A stretch of DNA of 64,000 nucleotides from Miscanthus floridulus (taxonomy: Eukaryota; Streptophyta; Magnoliopsida; Poales; Poaceae). The first letter of the stretch is position 1. Each line of letters starts with the position of its first letter. The notes under the pieces were generated by a model that was given only the letters and a program-made list of their open reading frames with translations, searched no databases and had not been told where the DNA came from. Made by a program: the position numbers and the translations under genes. Of this stretch, positions 11,620 to 21,701 are shown piece by piece. The stretch spans positions 75,223,368-75,287,367 of the forward strand of contig NC_089583.1 of NCBI RefSeq assembly GCF_019320115.1, read 5' to 3'.

Positions 11620-12023
11620 GGGATGCACTCCCTCCAACGAAGGAGGGCCCTTTTGGAGAGCCTTTCTTAGATTCATTAGATCAATCAAGTTCACTAGTCC
11701 ATAACCGTAGAACTACCGGGTTCGGACCTCAAGCACACTCTTGAACACTTAGCTCATAGTGGAGCCCCTGTCACTCTCGGCCCTTCCAAACAGAGCCGAC
11801 CGGACCTCTTGTACACCCCATCTTTCTCCTTCTCGTTTGTAACCCCACTGCAGACTTCGAGCACCTAGGCTCAGGAATAAAGTCACCGACCGACTCAAAC
11901 TGGATGTAGGGCATGTTGCCTAAACTAGTATAAACCCTGTGTCATTGAGTGCTAGGCCACCTCCGATCACAACGTACGACAAAACTACAAATATTTACTA
12001 GTTGGTCACATTCTACACCGACA

Positions 12024-12434
12024 AGTCCCAACTTCAATAAGACACAAATATACACCAATTAGGACTGATGTGAGAGACCTCTCTCAAACCCTTAGGCTAT
12101 AATTCTTTTTAAGAAAATATGCAATAAAAGGGGCGAGGAGCATCATGTGACCACACAAGAGGGTTTTATGACCAATAGAAGCTTCAAATGCTCTCCCTAT
12201 TTGTGGACAAATACAGCGGGTGCTTAAAAGATAACCAAAAAGAAACGACAAAGCAACACACATGCACATGCAATTTAGTGAAGATAAGTCTAGTTGCTTG
12301 TCAAGTTTTATCCAAGGTTAAGCTTCTTCACGCGCTTTTCGCGGTTATCTTAACAATGTTAGACAAGCCCTAAGTGCATTACTAAAAATTAAACATGTTT
12401 TATAATATAATGCAATGCAAGAGATAACACAAGC
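12024..12434 (-). other. Copia 3' untranslated region
   Basis: AT-rich sequence between the pol stop and the border with the Tat-1 LTR. No reading frame or LTR terminus is recognisable. It is assigned to the copia element by adjacency. Confidence 0.5.
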
Positions 12435-13190
12435 TCATCTTTTAGTGAAGTTACTAAAGTCAAGCACATTGAGCTCATTCCTCAACCAACAAAATGTAGC
12501 CTCATCTAGCGGTTTAGTGAAGATATCCACCAATTGATCCTCGGTCCTTACACCTTCTAGTGATATATCATTTTTAGCAATATGATCTCTAAGAAAATGA
12601 TGGCGGATATCTATGTGCTTAGTGTGAGAGTATTGAATCAGGTTATTAGCAAGCTTTACCGTGATCTCATTGTCACACAAGAGAGGAACCTTTTCTAGAA
12701 CTACACCATAGTCTAGAAGAGTTTGCTTCGTGTAAAGAATTTGTGCACAACAAGCACCCACGGCAATGTACTCCGCCTCGGCGGTGGACAATGCCACACT
12801 ATTTTGCTTCTTGGAGGTCCAAGACACTAGTGATCTACCAAGCAAATGGCACCTTCTGGATGTGCTTTTTCTATCAATTTTGCAACTGGCATAATCCGAA
12901 TCGGAATAGCAAACTAGTTGGAATATAGCTCCTTTGGGATACCAAAGACCAATGCTTGGTGTGTGCTTAAGATACCTAAGGATTCTTTTAACGGCAACCG
13001 AATGAGCTTCCTTAGGATTAGCTTGAAATCTAGCACACATACACACACTAAACATGATGTTGGGCCTAGATGCGGTCAAATATAACAAGCTACTAATCAT
13101 AGAGCGGTAGAGAGTTTGATCAATCGTTTTACCTCCCTTATCTAGGTCAAGATGTCCATTTGATGGCATAGGTGTCTTGATTGGCTTCAT
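12435..13190 (-). pseudogene. Copia RT thumb and RNase H region
   Basis: An open stretch of 251 codons to a stop at the low end. It includes SLLYLTASRPNIMFSVC, AVKRILRYLKHT, CYSDSDYASCKIDRKSTS (RNase H aspartates), SWTSKKQNSVALSTAEAEYIA (RNase H glutamate), HTKHIDIRHHFLRDH and the terminal EDQLVDIFTKPLDE. This is the best preserved coding part of the window. The pol protein ends here, as in other SIRE-like elements. It is shifted by frame against the upstream RT, so the full polyprotein is not made. Confidence 0.93.
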
Positions 13191-13831
13191 CCATTTTGAA
13201 CCTCTTGAGAAGGTCCTTGGTATACTTTTCTTGAGAGTTGAAAATCCCTTCTCTCATTTGCTTGACTTGAAAACCAAGAAAAAAATGTAGGCTCTCCAAT
13301 CATCGATATCTCAAACTCCTTTGACATCAATTCACCAAACTCTTTGTAATAATCTTCATTTGATGATCCAAATATGATATCATCAATATATAATTGACAA
13401 ATGAAGATCTCTCCATCAAGCTTCTTGGTGAATAGTGTGGTGTTGACCTTTCCAATGGTGAAGCCCTTCTCTATGAGGAAATCCTGAAGGCGTTCATACC
13501 AAGCTCTTGGGGCTTGCTTGATCCCATATAGCACCTTGGACAACCTATAAACATGATTAGAATATCTAGGGTCTTTAAACCTGGGAGGTTGATCAACATA
13601 GACTAGTTCATTTATGAAGCCATTTAAAAATGCACTTTTAACATTCATTTGATATAATTTCATTTCATGATGCGATGCATATGCAAGGAGGATACGAATG
13701 GCTTCAAGTCTTCCAACTGGTGTAAAGGTCTCTCCAAAATCCAACACTTCAACTTGAGAGAACCCCTTTGCAACTAGTCTTACCTTGTTCCTCATAACAA
13801 TGCCTTGATCATCTTGCTTGTTGTGGAACAC
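13187..13831 (-). pseudogene. Copia reverse transcriptase
   Basis: 214 codons are open. The reading includes KVRLVAKGFSQVEVLDFGETFTPV, LYQMNVKSAFLNG, QPPRF, LSKVLYGIKQAPRAWYERL and the catalytic box LYIDDIIFGS (YIDDI). The usual DVKSAFLNG aspartate is Asn (NVKSAFLNG), which changes the first catalytic aspartate of the palm. A frameshift near 13187-13260 separates it from the RNase H part, and a stop (TAG at about 13832) separates it from the upstream linker. Confidence 0.93.
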
Positions 13832-14250
13832 CTACTTTGTTCCAATGACTCTTGCACCTTGTAGTCGCTCTTCAAGTGTCCAAACTTCATTGTGGGTGAA
13901 GTTGTTCAACTCTTCATGCATGACATTTATCCAATCCAGATCTTGAAGAGCTTCTTCTACATTTGTAGGCTCAATGCAAGAAACAAACGAGTGATGTTTA
14001 ATAAATGAAGCAAGTTTTTGAGAGTGAGTCATTACATCCTTTGAAGGACTGCCTATGATGAGATCTTGTGGATGTGCTTGTAGTAGGGGTAAATTTCTTC
14101 TATCAACCACTTGAGGGGGAGGTTGTGGAGCATCAACATCTTGAGCTTGTGCCACCATTCGATCATGGGAGACATGAGTATCTTCATTTTCTACTCTCCC
14201 ATCTTTATCATCATCTTGTGGCACATTTGATGAAGATGGTGGATCAATCA
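13832..14250 (-). pseudogene. Copia integrase C-terminal linker to RT
   Basis: The acidic, proline-rich linker (DPPSSSNVPQDDDKDGRVENED) is followed by the conserved entry to the copia RT (FIKHHSFVSCIEPTNVEEALQD, then HEELNNFTHNEVWTL). About 150 residues of integrase that normally precede this linker are missing; the sequence jumps from the core at about 14250. Confidence 0.8.
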
Positions 14251-14850
14251 CTTGTATGTTGCGGAGTGTATGTTGTGAAGACCTCATGCTTGATCCCTAC
14301 TTCATCACAATACACTTCAATGTTTGTGTTGTCAAATTTTTTTCCATTATCACTTCTTATCTTCTTGAGCTTCACTTCAAATTCATTTTATGCTCTCTTG
14401 GCAAACTTCTTGAAACATGCGGCCACTTCGGTCTTGTCCTGAAGGAAGAACACCCAAGTATATCTAGAGTAGTCATCAACAATCACAAGACAATAGAGAT
14501 TGCCTCCCAAACTCTTGTAAGTTGTAGGTCCAAATAGATCCATGTGGAGAAGCTCTAGTACTCTTATTGTTGATATGTAAGCTTTGGTTGGATGAGTGTT
14601 TGCAACTTGCTTGCTAGCTTGACATGCACTATAAAGCTTGTCCTTCTCAAATTTCATATCCTTCAAACCTCTCACCAATTCATTCTTCATTAGCTTCTTG
14701 AATGAGCTCATTCCAACATGTGCAAGTCTTCTATGCTATAGCCACCCAAGTGATGTTTTGGTGAATAAGCATGTCTTCAAGCTTGCATCTTCGGAGGTGA
14801 AATCCACTAGATATAGGTTATTGTATCTAAAACCCTTGAATATCACTTGA
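14251..14850 (-). pseudogene. Copia integrase core, internally deleted
   Basis: Order on the minus strand: LHMDLFGP (first D), YCLVIVDDYSRYTWVFFLQDK, FEVKLKKIRSDNGKKF (second D), YCDEVGIKHEVFTTYTPQ, then an abrupt switch to the linker. The catalytic glutamate that follows the TPQ.NG motif is absent. The deletion therefore removed the third active-site residue and the integrase C-terminus. A stop lies between KKFAKRA and NEFEVKLKK. Confidence 0.85.
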
Positions 14851-15160
14851 TCATCATCTTTCTTTGACACAACCACTTCCTTCTCGGTAAACAAACATTG
14901 AAAGCCAAGATCACACAATTGACCAACAGATAGCAAGTTGAAGCTCAATGAAACAACATATAGCACATTTGATATTGAATGATCATTTGATATTGCAACT
15001 TTGCCCAATCCTTGAACTTTGCCCTTTGAATTATCACCAAATGTAATCCTCTCTTGACCATCTACTTCTTCATCTAGTGAGGTGAACATACGAGGATCAC
15101 CGGTCATATGTTGAGTGCAACCACTATCAATAACCTAATGACTTACACCGGTCTTGTACT
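14736..15160 (-). pseudogene. Copia protease and GAG-pre-integrase domain
   Basis: The protease motif VIDSGCTQHMTGDPRMF lies at about 15075-15130, with the catalytic DSG intact. The normal tryptophan codon shortly before it reads TAG. Next come ITFGDNSKGKVQGLGKVAI, ISNVLYVVSLSFNLLSVGQLCD and the pre-integrase part LYLVDF. The domain cleaves the polyprotein and leads into the zinc-binding integrase N-terminus. It is in one open stretch of 123 codons after the stop. Confidence 0.88.
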
Positions 15161-15169
15161 TCACCTACA

Positions 15170-16745
15170 CACAAGAGATCAAGCTTGTTGTTTAGGGACC
15201 CAAACTTGATGATGGCCCTTGACTTTCTCAACTAGTGAGTTTGCAACCCAAATTTGCTTAGACCTATTCTTGTTGGGTGGACCTAAGAACATGACTTTCA
15301 TCTTTCCACTAGAATCCTTTCTAAGCATGTAGTGAGCATTGAAGGCAAAGGGTCTAGCATGCTTGGGCAAGGGTTGTGGGGGTGGAGTTTGACACTCATG
15401 AGCAAAGTGACATTCTTGTCCACACTCAAAGCATCTCTTTGGCTTAAGCTTTGACTTGTATTGTTATTGATGTTGAGCTTGAGCTTTCTTCTCTTGATTT
15501 GCCAAGTACCCAATACCACTTCTATCCATCTTCACCATGGTGTTCATGAGTAGCTCACTTTGGAGATATTGGCCTCTTGTGAACTTGCTTAAACTGGTCT
15601 TGAGATGTTCTTTCTCCAACTTGAGCTTCTTGTTTTCTTCTCTAAGTTCATCATGATCTATCTTAATCTTGAGTCTCTTGTTCTCTTATTTAAGCATCTC
15701 ATTCTCAAGAGCCATATTATAATCTTTGTCAAGATCCTCTATCACAATTGTGTTGGTTATTGATAGCTTTTCAAGATCTTTCTTTAGCTTTTCATTCTCA
15801 TTCTTGAGCTTGACATAATCATCATAGTTGTCGGACTCAACCACTTTCTTGCATTTGCTACTAGAACCTTGCTCAATGCCCTCAATAATCAAGTCATCAC
15901 ATGATGTAGCTATATCAATCTTAACAACAATGTTAGTAGCATCATGTAGCTCATTAGATAATAATTCATGACAAATAACAAGATTGTCATGATTAATCTT
16001 AAGATTAGTGTACTCTCCTTTTAGCAAATTGTAACTAGTGGTGAGCTCATTATGTATCCCCTCAAGTTTATCATGTTTTTCTCTAAGCTTATTTTTAGAG
16101 GTTTTGAGCTCCTTGAGTTCGGATGACACAATTTTATTTTCTTCTCTAAGCACAACACTAGCTTTTTTGGCTATGTCATATTTTGCTAAGAGTGAGTCCT
16201 TCTCAAGCTCTAGCTTTTTATTTTTAGCTCTTGTGTTTCTAATGATTTTAATGTATTGGTTTAGCAACTTGACAAGATCATCATAAGGTGATTCAAATTC
16301 TTCATCACTATCACTACCACTTTCATCATTGCTAGCATTATCATCACCACTACTATCATCATCCTTTTATACCTTTCGTTCACCCTTGACCATAAGGCAT
16401 AGGTGTGTAGAGGATGATGGTGGCGGTGTCGATGAAGATAGTGAAGAACAAATCACAAGAGTGGCCACCTTCTCCTTCTCATTCCCACTTTCATCATCGG
16501 ATGAGCCACTTGATGATTCAATGTCCATGATCCAATCACCAACAATGTATGCCTTGCCATTCTTCTTCTTCTTATAAAATTCCTTTTTCTTGCCATCCTT
16601 CTTCTTGTATGGCTTGTTCTTCTTCTTCTCATCATCATCTTCATCACTTGAGTCATCTTTCTTGCCCTTGTACTTCTTCTTGTACTTGTCTTTCTTGGGT
16701 TTGGGGCATTGATGACCTAGATGATCAAGTTCTCCACAATTATAG
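15170..16745 (-). pseudogene. Copia gag, C-terminal part (coiled coil and second zinc knuckle)
   Basis: Starts at the interrupted first zinc knuckle (distal half C-G-E-L-D-H..C, about 16700-16745) and runs through a Lys/Glu/Ser-rich region. A long coiled coil follows (193 open codons, 15686-16267; KLELEKDSLLAKYD, LKNENEKLKKDLEKL). A second CX2CX4HX4C knuckle (CFECGQECHFAHEC) lies at about 15395-15440, before the protease. The structure matches SIRE-type Gag. The N-terminal part is 21 kb away at 38238-39093 because Tat-2 inserted between them. Confidence 0.88.
16741..16745. other. Target-site duplication of Tat-2 (left)
   Basis: TATAG, repeated at 38233-38237. The flanking copia frame is continuous if one copy is removed. 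Confidence 0.9.
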
Positions 16746-18142
16746 TGTCGGTGTTTCGAGTAAACACCAACTAGTAAATTTGTATTTGTTGTGCGTTGGG
16801 CCCGGATGGTGTGCTAAAAGACACAAGGTTTATACTGGTTCGGGCAGAATGTCCCTATGTCTAGTTTGCTACTGTTGCTCGTGTTATTAGCACTAAAAGG
16901 TTCATAGTAGGGGGTACAAACGGTCGAGAGAGGGACATGTCCCAAGTCTCTGATGGAAAGGTTGAAAGGGCAATTATAGCTTGGTTGCTGCTCGGCTGTG
17001 TGTTGTGTGATGCATGGTGTGTAGAATCAATCCGTCCATTTAGTGGGGTGCCCTGTCCTCCCTTTTATTGATCAAGGGGGAGCAGGGATTACAGATGGGA
17101 GAAAGAGGAAAACCAGAGGCAGAGAAGGTCCTTCGAAGGTGCTGGGTCTTCCTTTTCCTTTGAGCCTACCCTACTGACATGGCAAATGGTGCCAGGGATA
17201 GCACATTCGCTGATCCTGATAGGTCCGTGCTCTGGATTTGTTTAGCAAGTGGTCACGTCCCATCCCACTTCGATGGGTGGCATGGCACACCAGGGTGCCA
17301 AGCCATGACCCTACAGGGAGAAGATGGCATAGAGGCCCCATGTTCGTTACTATAGATGACATGAGTTTCCTCTTGGACCGTAGTGGTTGTCATATGTTTC
17401 TATCAGGATTCATGTCCGAGGGCAAATGCTGGCGCCCATAACACTGTAGGACAAATGTCGGTGCCCACAACACTATTTGGGCTTTGACATGCATAGAAGG
17501 GCTTAAAGCGCCTGTCTAGTCATATCCTGATGGTAGTTTCCTGTAGGTGTGCAGGGTATGATCCTCGGTATTATGGTTGACTTGAGTGCCCCGCCTTATC
17601 TGTGCGCGTAGTTATGAAGGAGCAGCACATAGACGTCGAGCGAGGCGGATCCTGCTCCCAGACATTGGTCGAGGCCAAGCCTACCCTCAGAAGTTGGGCG
17701 AGGCAAAGCCTACCCTCAGACATCGGATGAGGGGGAGCCTATCCTTGGACATCAGGCGAGGTGGAGCCTGCCCCTAGATGTTGGGCAAGGCAGAGCCTGC
17801 CCTCGGACATCAAGCAAGGTGGAGCCTACCCCTAGACGTCAGGCGAGGTGGAGCCTACCCTCGGACGTCGGTCGAGGCAGAGCCTACCCTTAGATGTCGG
17901 GTGAGGCAGAGCCTGCCCCCTAACATCGGGCAAGGCAGAGCTAGCCCTCAAGGGTCGGATGAGGCGGAGCTAGACCTCAGGGGTCAGAGTGGCGGAGCCA
18001 GCCCTCAGGGGTCGGACAAGGCAGAGTTAACCCTCGGTCGTTGGGCAAGAGGTGTAGTCACGTTCTTGTCTATTCAGAATCATCAACATTTGATGATTAT
18101 TAGCTCCTCCTCTTTAGGTACCCTAGTATTTGGTCCTCGATA
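16746..18142 (-). repeat. Tat-2 3' LTR
   Basis: 1397 bp, a direct repeat of 36865-38232 across its whole length (TGTCGGTGTTTCGAGTAAAC..GGTCCTCGATA). It is 29 bp longer than the 5' LTR, exactly one unit of the internal 29-bp minisatellite. The TATA-like site present in the 5' LTR is changed here (CCCTTTTATTGATC on plus). Confidence 0.92.
17630..18045. repeat. 29-bp minisatellite in the Tat-2 3' LTR
   Basis: About 14 degenerate units of GAGGCGGAGCCTRCCCTCGG plus ACRTCGGGC-like text. Because 29 is not a multiple of three, all frames stay open and give false reading frames such as 17778-18143. Confidence 0.9.
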
Positions 18143-18460
18143 GTTGCCCCCAAGCCCCTAGGTGATTCGAATAGAATCGCCTGGGGGTGATTTGACTCGC
18201 CAAAGGGTGCATGTGAGCGCACCCAACGGTTATAGCCCCCGAGCCCCTAGGTGATTCGGATAGAATCGTCCGGAGATTGATTCGATTTGCTAGAGGGTGC
18301 GTGCGAGTAGCACCCATTGGGTGTAGCCCCCGAGCCCTGGGTGATTCGGATAGAATCACCTGGGAGTGATTCAATTTGCTAGAGGGTGCACACGAGCACT
18401 CCCATCGGGTATAGCCCCCGAGCAATTTGGATAGAATCACCTAGGGGTGATTTGGACCCT
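18143..18460 (-). repeat. Tandem polypurine-tract repeats of Tat-2
   Basis: Units of about 88-92 bp start near 18143, 18234, 18326 and 18414. On the minus strand each contains CACCTAGGGGCTYGGGGGC, and AGAATCAC..GGGGTGATT palindromic text. The unit touching the LTR (AGGGGCTTGGGGGCAAC) is the expected functional polypurine tract; the others are spare copies. Confidence 0.85.
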
Positions 18461-18900
18461 TCGCGGGTATGGCTATGAGATTTGGCAGTTTTGTTATCCG
18501 GATAATTCAATTGGGATCCTGATATCCCATTTACGAGGATCCGGTCAGAGTTAGCCTGGCTAAGACTCGATCATGGACCGAGACTCTCATGAAGCTTGTG
18601 CACCTAAGTTTTGGCCAATCGTGGGCCCTTCCTTTTGTCATAAGGGTGCCTTGGGATGGTTCGTCAAAACCGTTGATGGGCTAGCCCACGAACTCTTGGG
18701 CCTAGACAAGCTTGGAGGAACGCTTTTTGACCTATATCTTTTTACTGGTAAAGAGTCTTGGTCTACCTAGGGAGGCAAAATGTCCGGTGCATCTTCAAAG
18801 GGAAAGGATAGGGATTATGGGTGCATATCCCACGTGGTGACATGGTGGTGAATCGTGGCAGGCGCAGAGATCTAGGTGGATGGTTGCCTTCCTCGCATCT
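18461..18900. other. Upstream region of the antisense gene
   Basis: Non-coding, between the polypurine repeats and the TATA box of the antisense gene. It holds GATCCGG/GGATCCTGATATCC-like short inverted text. No conserved protein frame is seen, although a 65-codon open stretch exists at 18573-18770. Confidence 0.45.
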
Positions 18901-18908
18901 ATTGCCCC

Positions 18909-18915
18909 TATAAAA
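18909..18915 (+). promoter_or_regulatory. TATA box of the antisense gene
   Basis: TATAAAA in CCCCTATAAAACC, 141 bp before the ATG at 19050. Tat-3 has TATAAAG 150 bp before its antisense ATG, so the spacing is kept. Confidence 0.65.
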
Positions 18916-19049
18916 CCAAAGCATTTGCCCCTAGGGTTTCATACATTGCCTCCTTGCCTTTACATCTACAACCTCCGCCTCCAATCACCTAAGCCTCCTG
19001 CATCTGCATCTCAGCCGCCAAGTTCACATCCATCCATCCCAATCATTTA

Positions 19050-19931
19050 ATGGAGCCATGGTGTAGATCTGATGCCACCCTCTAGCGCCTAGTGGGCCTC
19101 ATTTGCCGTGGCCTTCTTTACGCATGGACCACCGCCGAGGAGTGGCGGCTGCCTAGCAATGAGGACGTGCCGTCACTGCCCAAAGGTTACATTGTGTCCT
19201 TTGCTCACTTCCATGAGCGGGGATTCACCACCCCTGCCCACAAGTTCCTTCGGGGGTTGCTACATTACTACAATGTGGAGCTACAACACCTTACTCCTAA
19301 TGGGATCCAACCCATTGTGGTGTTTGTCGACCTATGTGAGGGGTCTTGGGGATTAGTCCCCACTTTGACCTGTGGTGGTATTTCTTCACCATCACCCTCC
19401 TAAAGAAGCAGGAGAAGAGGCAAGAGCTAAACGTGCCAATAGGATGCGCCGGCATCTAGCTCCACAACAACTAGGTCAATGAGTACCCACCAATGCATCT
19501 ATCAACCTCCAACAAGGGGTGGCATTCACATTGGTTTTATGTCAGGAACAACATAGCTGCTCCCTTGCTAGAGTTTACCAGGTGCCTCATCAAAAGGGTC
19601 CCAGATTCATGGAGGAAGTGGGGGTGCTAGAGAAAGATAAGAAGAGGATTCAGGACCACCTTGCCACCATCCATATCCTAAAGGAGAGGGGCACGAAGGG
19701 GTCAGGGATCATCGGTGCCTACCACATGCGGAGAGTGGCGTCGTTGATGAGGCGCACGCTTCCCCTGCACATGATGGCGCCTGGGGTGGTGCTTGATGGG
19801 ATAGCGCTCACTGAGGGAGCATTCTCCCCCTCCAAAGTGGTGCAGCGCATCAAGGAGGCACCGTTCTTGATTTTGTGTATCCGGTGCTAGGGCATCCCCC
19901 AATGCGGCCAGATCCGAGGTACATTGACTTC
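19050..19931 (+). other. Antisense gene exon 1
   Basis: Carries most of the conserved domain. Internal defects are a TAG at codon 12, a one-base shift near 19360 and stops near 19458 and 19470. The exon ends ..RYIDF at a GTAAGT donor. Confidence 0.65.
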
Positions 19932-20000
19932 GTAAGTTCTCTGTCCCCGTGCCTCCTTTTTAATTGAACTCCTAACCCCTTGATGTTGATATTGAGATAG
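19932..20000 (+). other. Antisense gene intron 1
   Basis: GTAAGTTCTC..TTGAGATAG, 69 bp. Joining RYIDF to GNQLKRLIFMDHLAPLP keeps the frame. Translation through the intron meets stops. Confidence 0.7.
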
Positions 20001-20627
20001 GGGAACCAGCTGAAGAGACTCATCTTTATGGATCATCTGGCCCCACTGCCAAAGGACCCACTCGTGGTGGTGGCAAATCGCACTACGACCGAGTGGCAGA
20101 AGAAGGCCAAGGTGGACGAGAGGAGGAAGAAGCAATAGAAGTTGCCAGCACGGGAGCGAGGAGAGGAGATAGACAATGATGTTGATGATGAGGTAGTTGC
20201 TGACACTGAATAGGATGACCTGGTGAGCGAGGATACGCTGACAGGTATATACTCATCCGTGTAGGGGCCTTTCTCGTTCCATGTTGGGGAAAGCACGTCC
20301 GTCAGGCCGACGAAGACATACCAAACCATTGGCCTACTCGAGGAGACAGCAAGAGTGAGCGAGTCTACTGTCACACCCAAGGTGCTGGCATAGGGGGGTG
20401 GCCCCATTGCCATGCCTTAAGAGATATCAAGCATGAGTGGATCTATTGCCGCGTTCGAGGTGTCGGTGGAGGGGGGCGGCTCCGCTGCCGTGCCCCTGGA
20501 CATAAGGGAGGCAGACCCCTCTGCCTAGGAGTAAGGGGCGGGCTCAAAAATGGTCCCACCCAGATGAGGTGGAGCAGGGGCCTAGGGGTTCATCCCCCAA
20601 GCGTCTCCACCACCCAACAACACCAAC

Positions 20628-20723
20628 ATAAGTCACAGTTTCTCTGTTTTCTCTATTTTTCTCTGCTTTTCTCTTGTTTTCGTCTGTTTTCATCGTGACT
20701 AACGCCTTTTGTTTCTTCTACAG
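20628..20723 (+). other. Antisense gene intron 2 (donor mutated)
   Basis: T-rich 96-bp segment ending TTTCTTCTACAG. The donor reads ATAAGT, one change from GTAAGT, so this copy may no longer splice here. Confidence 0.55.
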
Positions 20724-21472
20724 CATCAGGAGATGGGTTAAATGGGGCACTTCTTTAGTGCTAGTGCCCAAGAAGAGCATCGCCCTTCAGGCAAGGCAGG
20801 GGCTATTGCCTGACGTCGCTCCTATTTTGGGCGAGAGTGGACCCGACGTCGTAGCCTCATCGGCTAGTCAGGCGCTGCCTGCGGTGGTGCCCTGTGCCCT
20901 CAGTGGGTCAAGTGGTTAGCAAAGCTGAGGGAGCACCCTCAGAGGTTGCGACATGGAAGCAATTTTGCTACCGACGTTGGAGCGGGCGGAGCTACCGGCC
21001 GCACTCGTTGTGTCGACCATGGCGGGCATGGTGTAGCTGGATGAGGTCCCGCCGATGGAGGTGGAGGTGATAGTGGCTATGACAGATGGGTCGTAGCTAG
21101 AAGCTATGGTGGCGGTGACCGAGGTAGTGGCGCAGTCCCATGCTACCGGTAGCCCTAGAGACAACGCCCGTCATGGGTAGGACGGAGGGGGTCGTGGCCG
21201 AGGGACCCTTGGACACCGTGGTGGTTGCCGAGGAGACTGGCAAGGGAGTTGTCCCAAGTCCTAACATTGGAGGGCCACCATCCGCCCACATGGGATGAGC
21301 CCTCGCTTCGATGGGTGAGTCTGTAGGACTCATCATTGGAACTCTTCACCCTCAATGAAGCCACCGAGGGCATGGAGCGGGAGAGTCTCAACGAGGAGAT
21401 CACTGGTCACGCTCGAAGCTCTGAACTAGGCTAGGGGTGCCCTACTGAGATGTCATCATTCCCACCGGCTAG

Positions 21473-21563
21473 GTATTCACTTAGTCTTGCCTCTAGCTCA
21501 ATTCTTTCTTCATCTATTTTTGTTTTCTGACCACCATCTTTTTGAGTCTCTTATTGCTCGTAG
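21473..21563 (+). other. Antisense gene intron 3
   Basis: GTATTCACTT..TTATTGCTCGTAG, 91 bp, T-rich. Splicing joins the codons of ..MSSFPPA to SREKS in frame, and the following text (EHKEDRDHLIKEARLH) is coiled-coil-like. Confidence 0.65.
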
Positions 21564-21701
21564 TCGAGAGAAATCCTAGTTCCTTCATGAGCATAAGGAG
21601 GACAGGGACCACCTCATTAAAGAGGCACGACTGCATAGGGACATGACTGCCTAGCTCCAACAGAGGGTGGCCAAGTTGACTCCCCTAGCCACTAAAGCGA
21701 C

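Larger units (their letters stand above)
1..12023 (+). mobile_element. Tat-1: 3' part of a Ty3/gypsy Tat-lineage retrotransposon
   Basis: The plus-strand order protease, RT, RNase H, integrase, then antisense ORF remnant, repeats, polypurine tracts and LTR is the Tat (Grande/Retand-type) layout. The 5' LTR and gag lie left of the window. The element is closely related to Tat-2 at 16746-38232: both share pol motifs, the antisense ORF remnant and the spacer after pol (4400-4460 matches the reverse of about 30225-30280). It appears to end at 12023 with ACCGACA and to lie in the 3' untranslated region of the copia element. The target duplication cannot be confirmed because the other end is outside the window. 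A solo LTR at 7720-11268 is nested in its 3' LTR. Confidence 0.85.
7198..12023 (+). repeat. Tat-1 3' LTR, interrupted by a solo LTR
   Basis: Starts TATCAGGTTC (TG mutated to TA) directly after a polypurine tract and ends ACACCGACA at 12023. The other Tat LTRs end in the same way. Removing the 7720-11268 insertion and one TSD leaves about 1.27 kb, a normal Tat LTR length. GTATTGT(A/G)GGCGCCG-like motifs recur across the right half. The right end has a TATA box and long A/T-poor leader. The left border is inferred from the polypurine tract only. Confidence 0.65.

Noticed and set aside
17586..18143. Long open frames rich in Ala, Glu and Pro
   Set aside because: They are produced by the 29-bp minisatellite, whose period opens all three frames.
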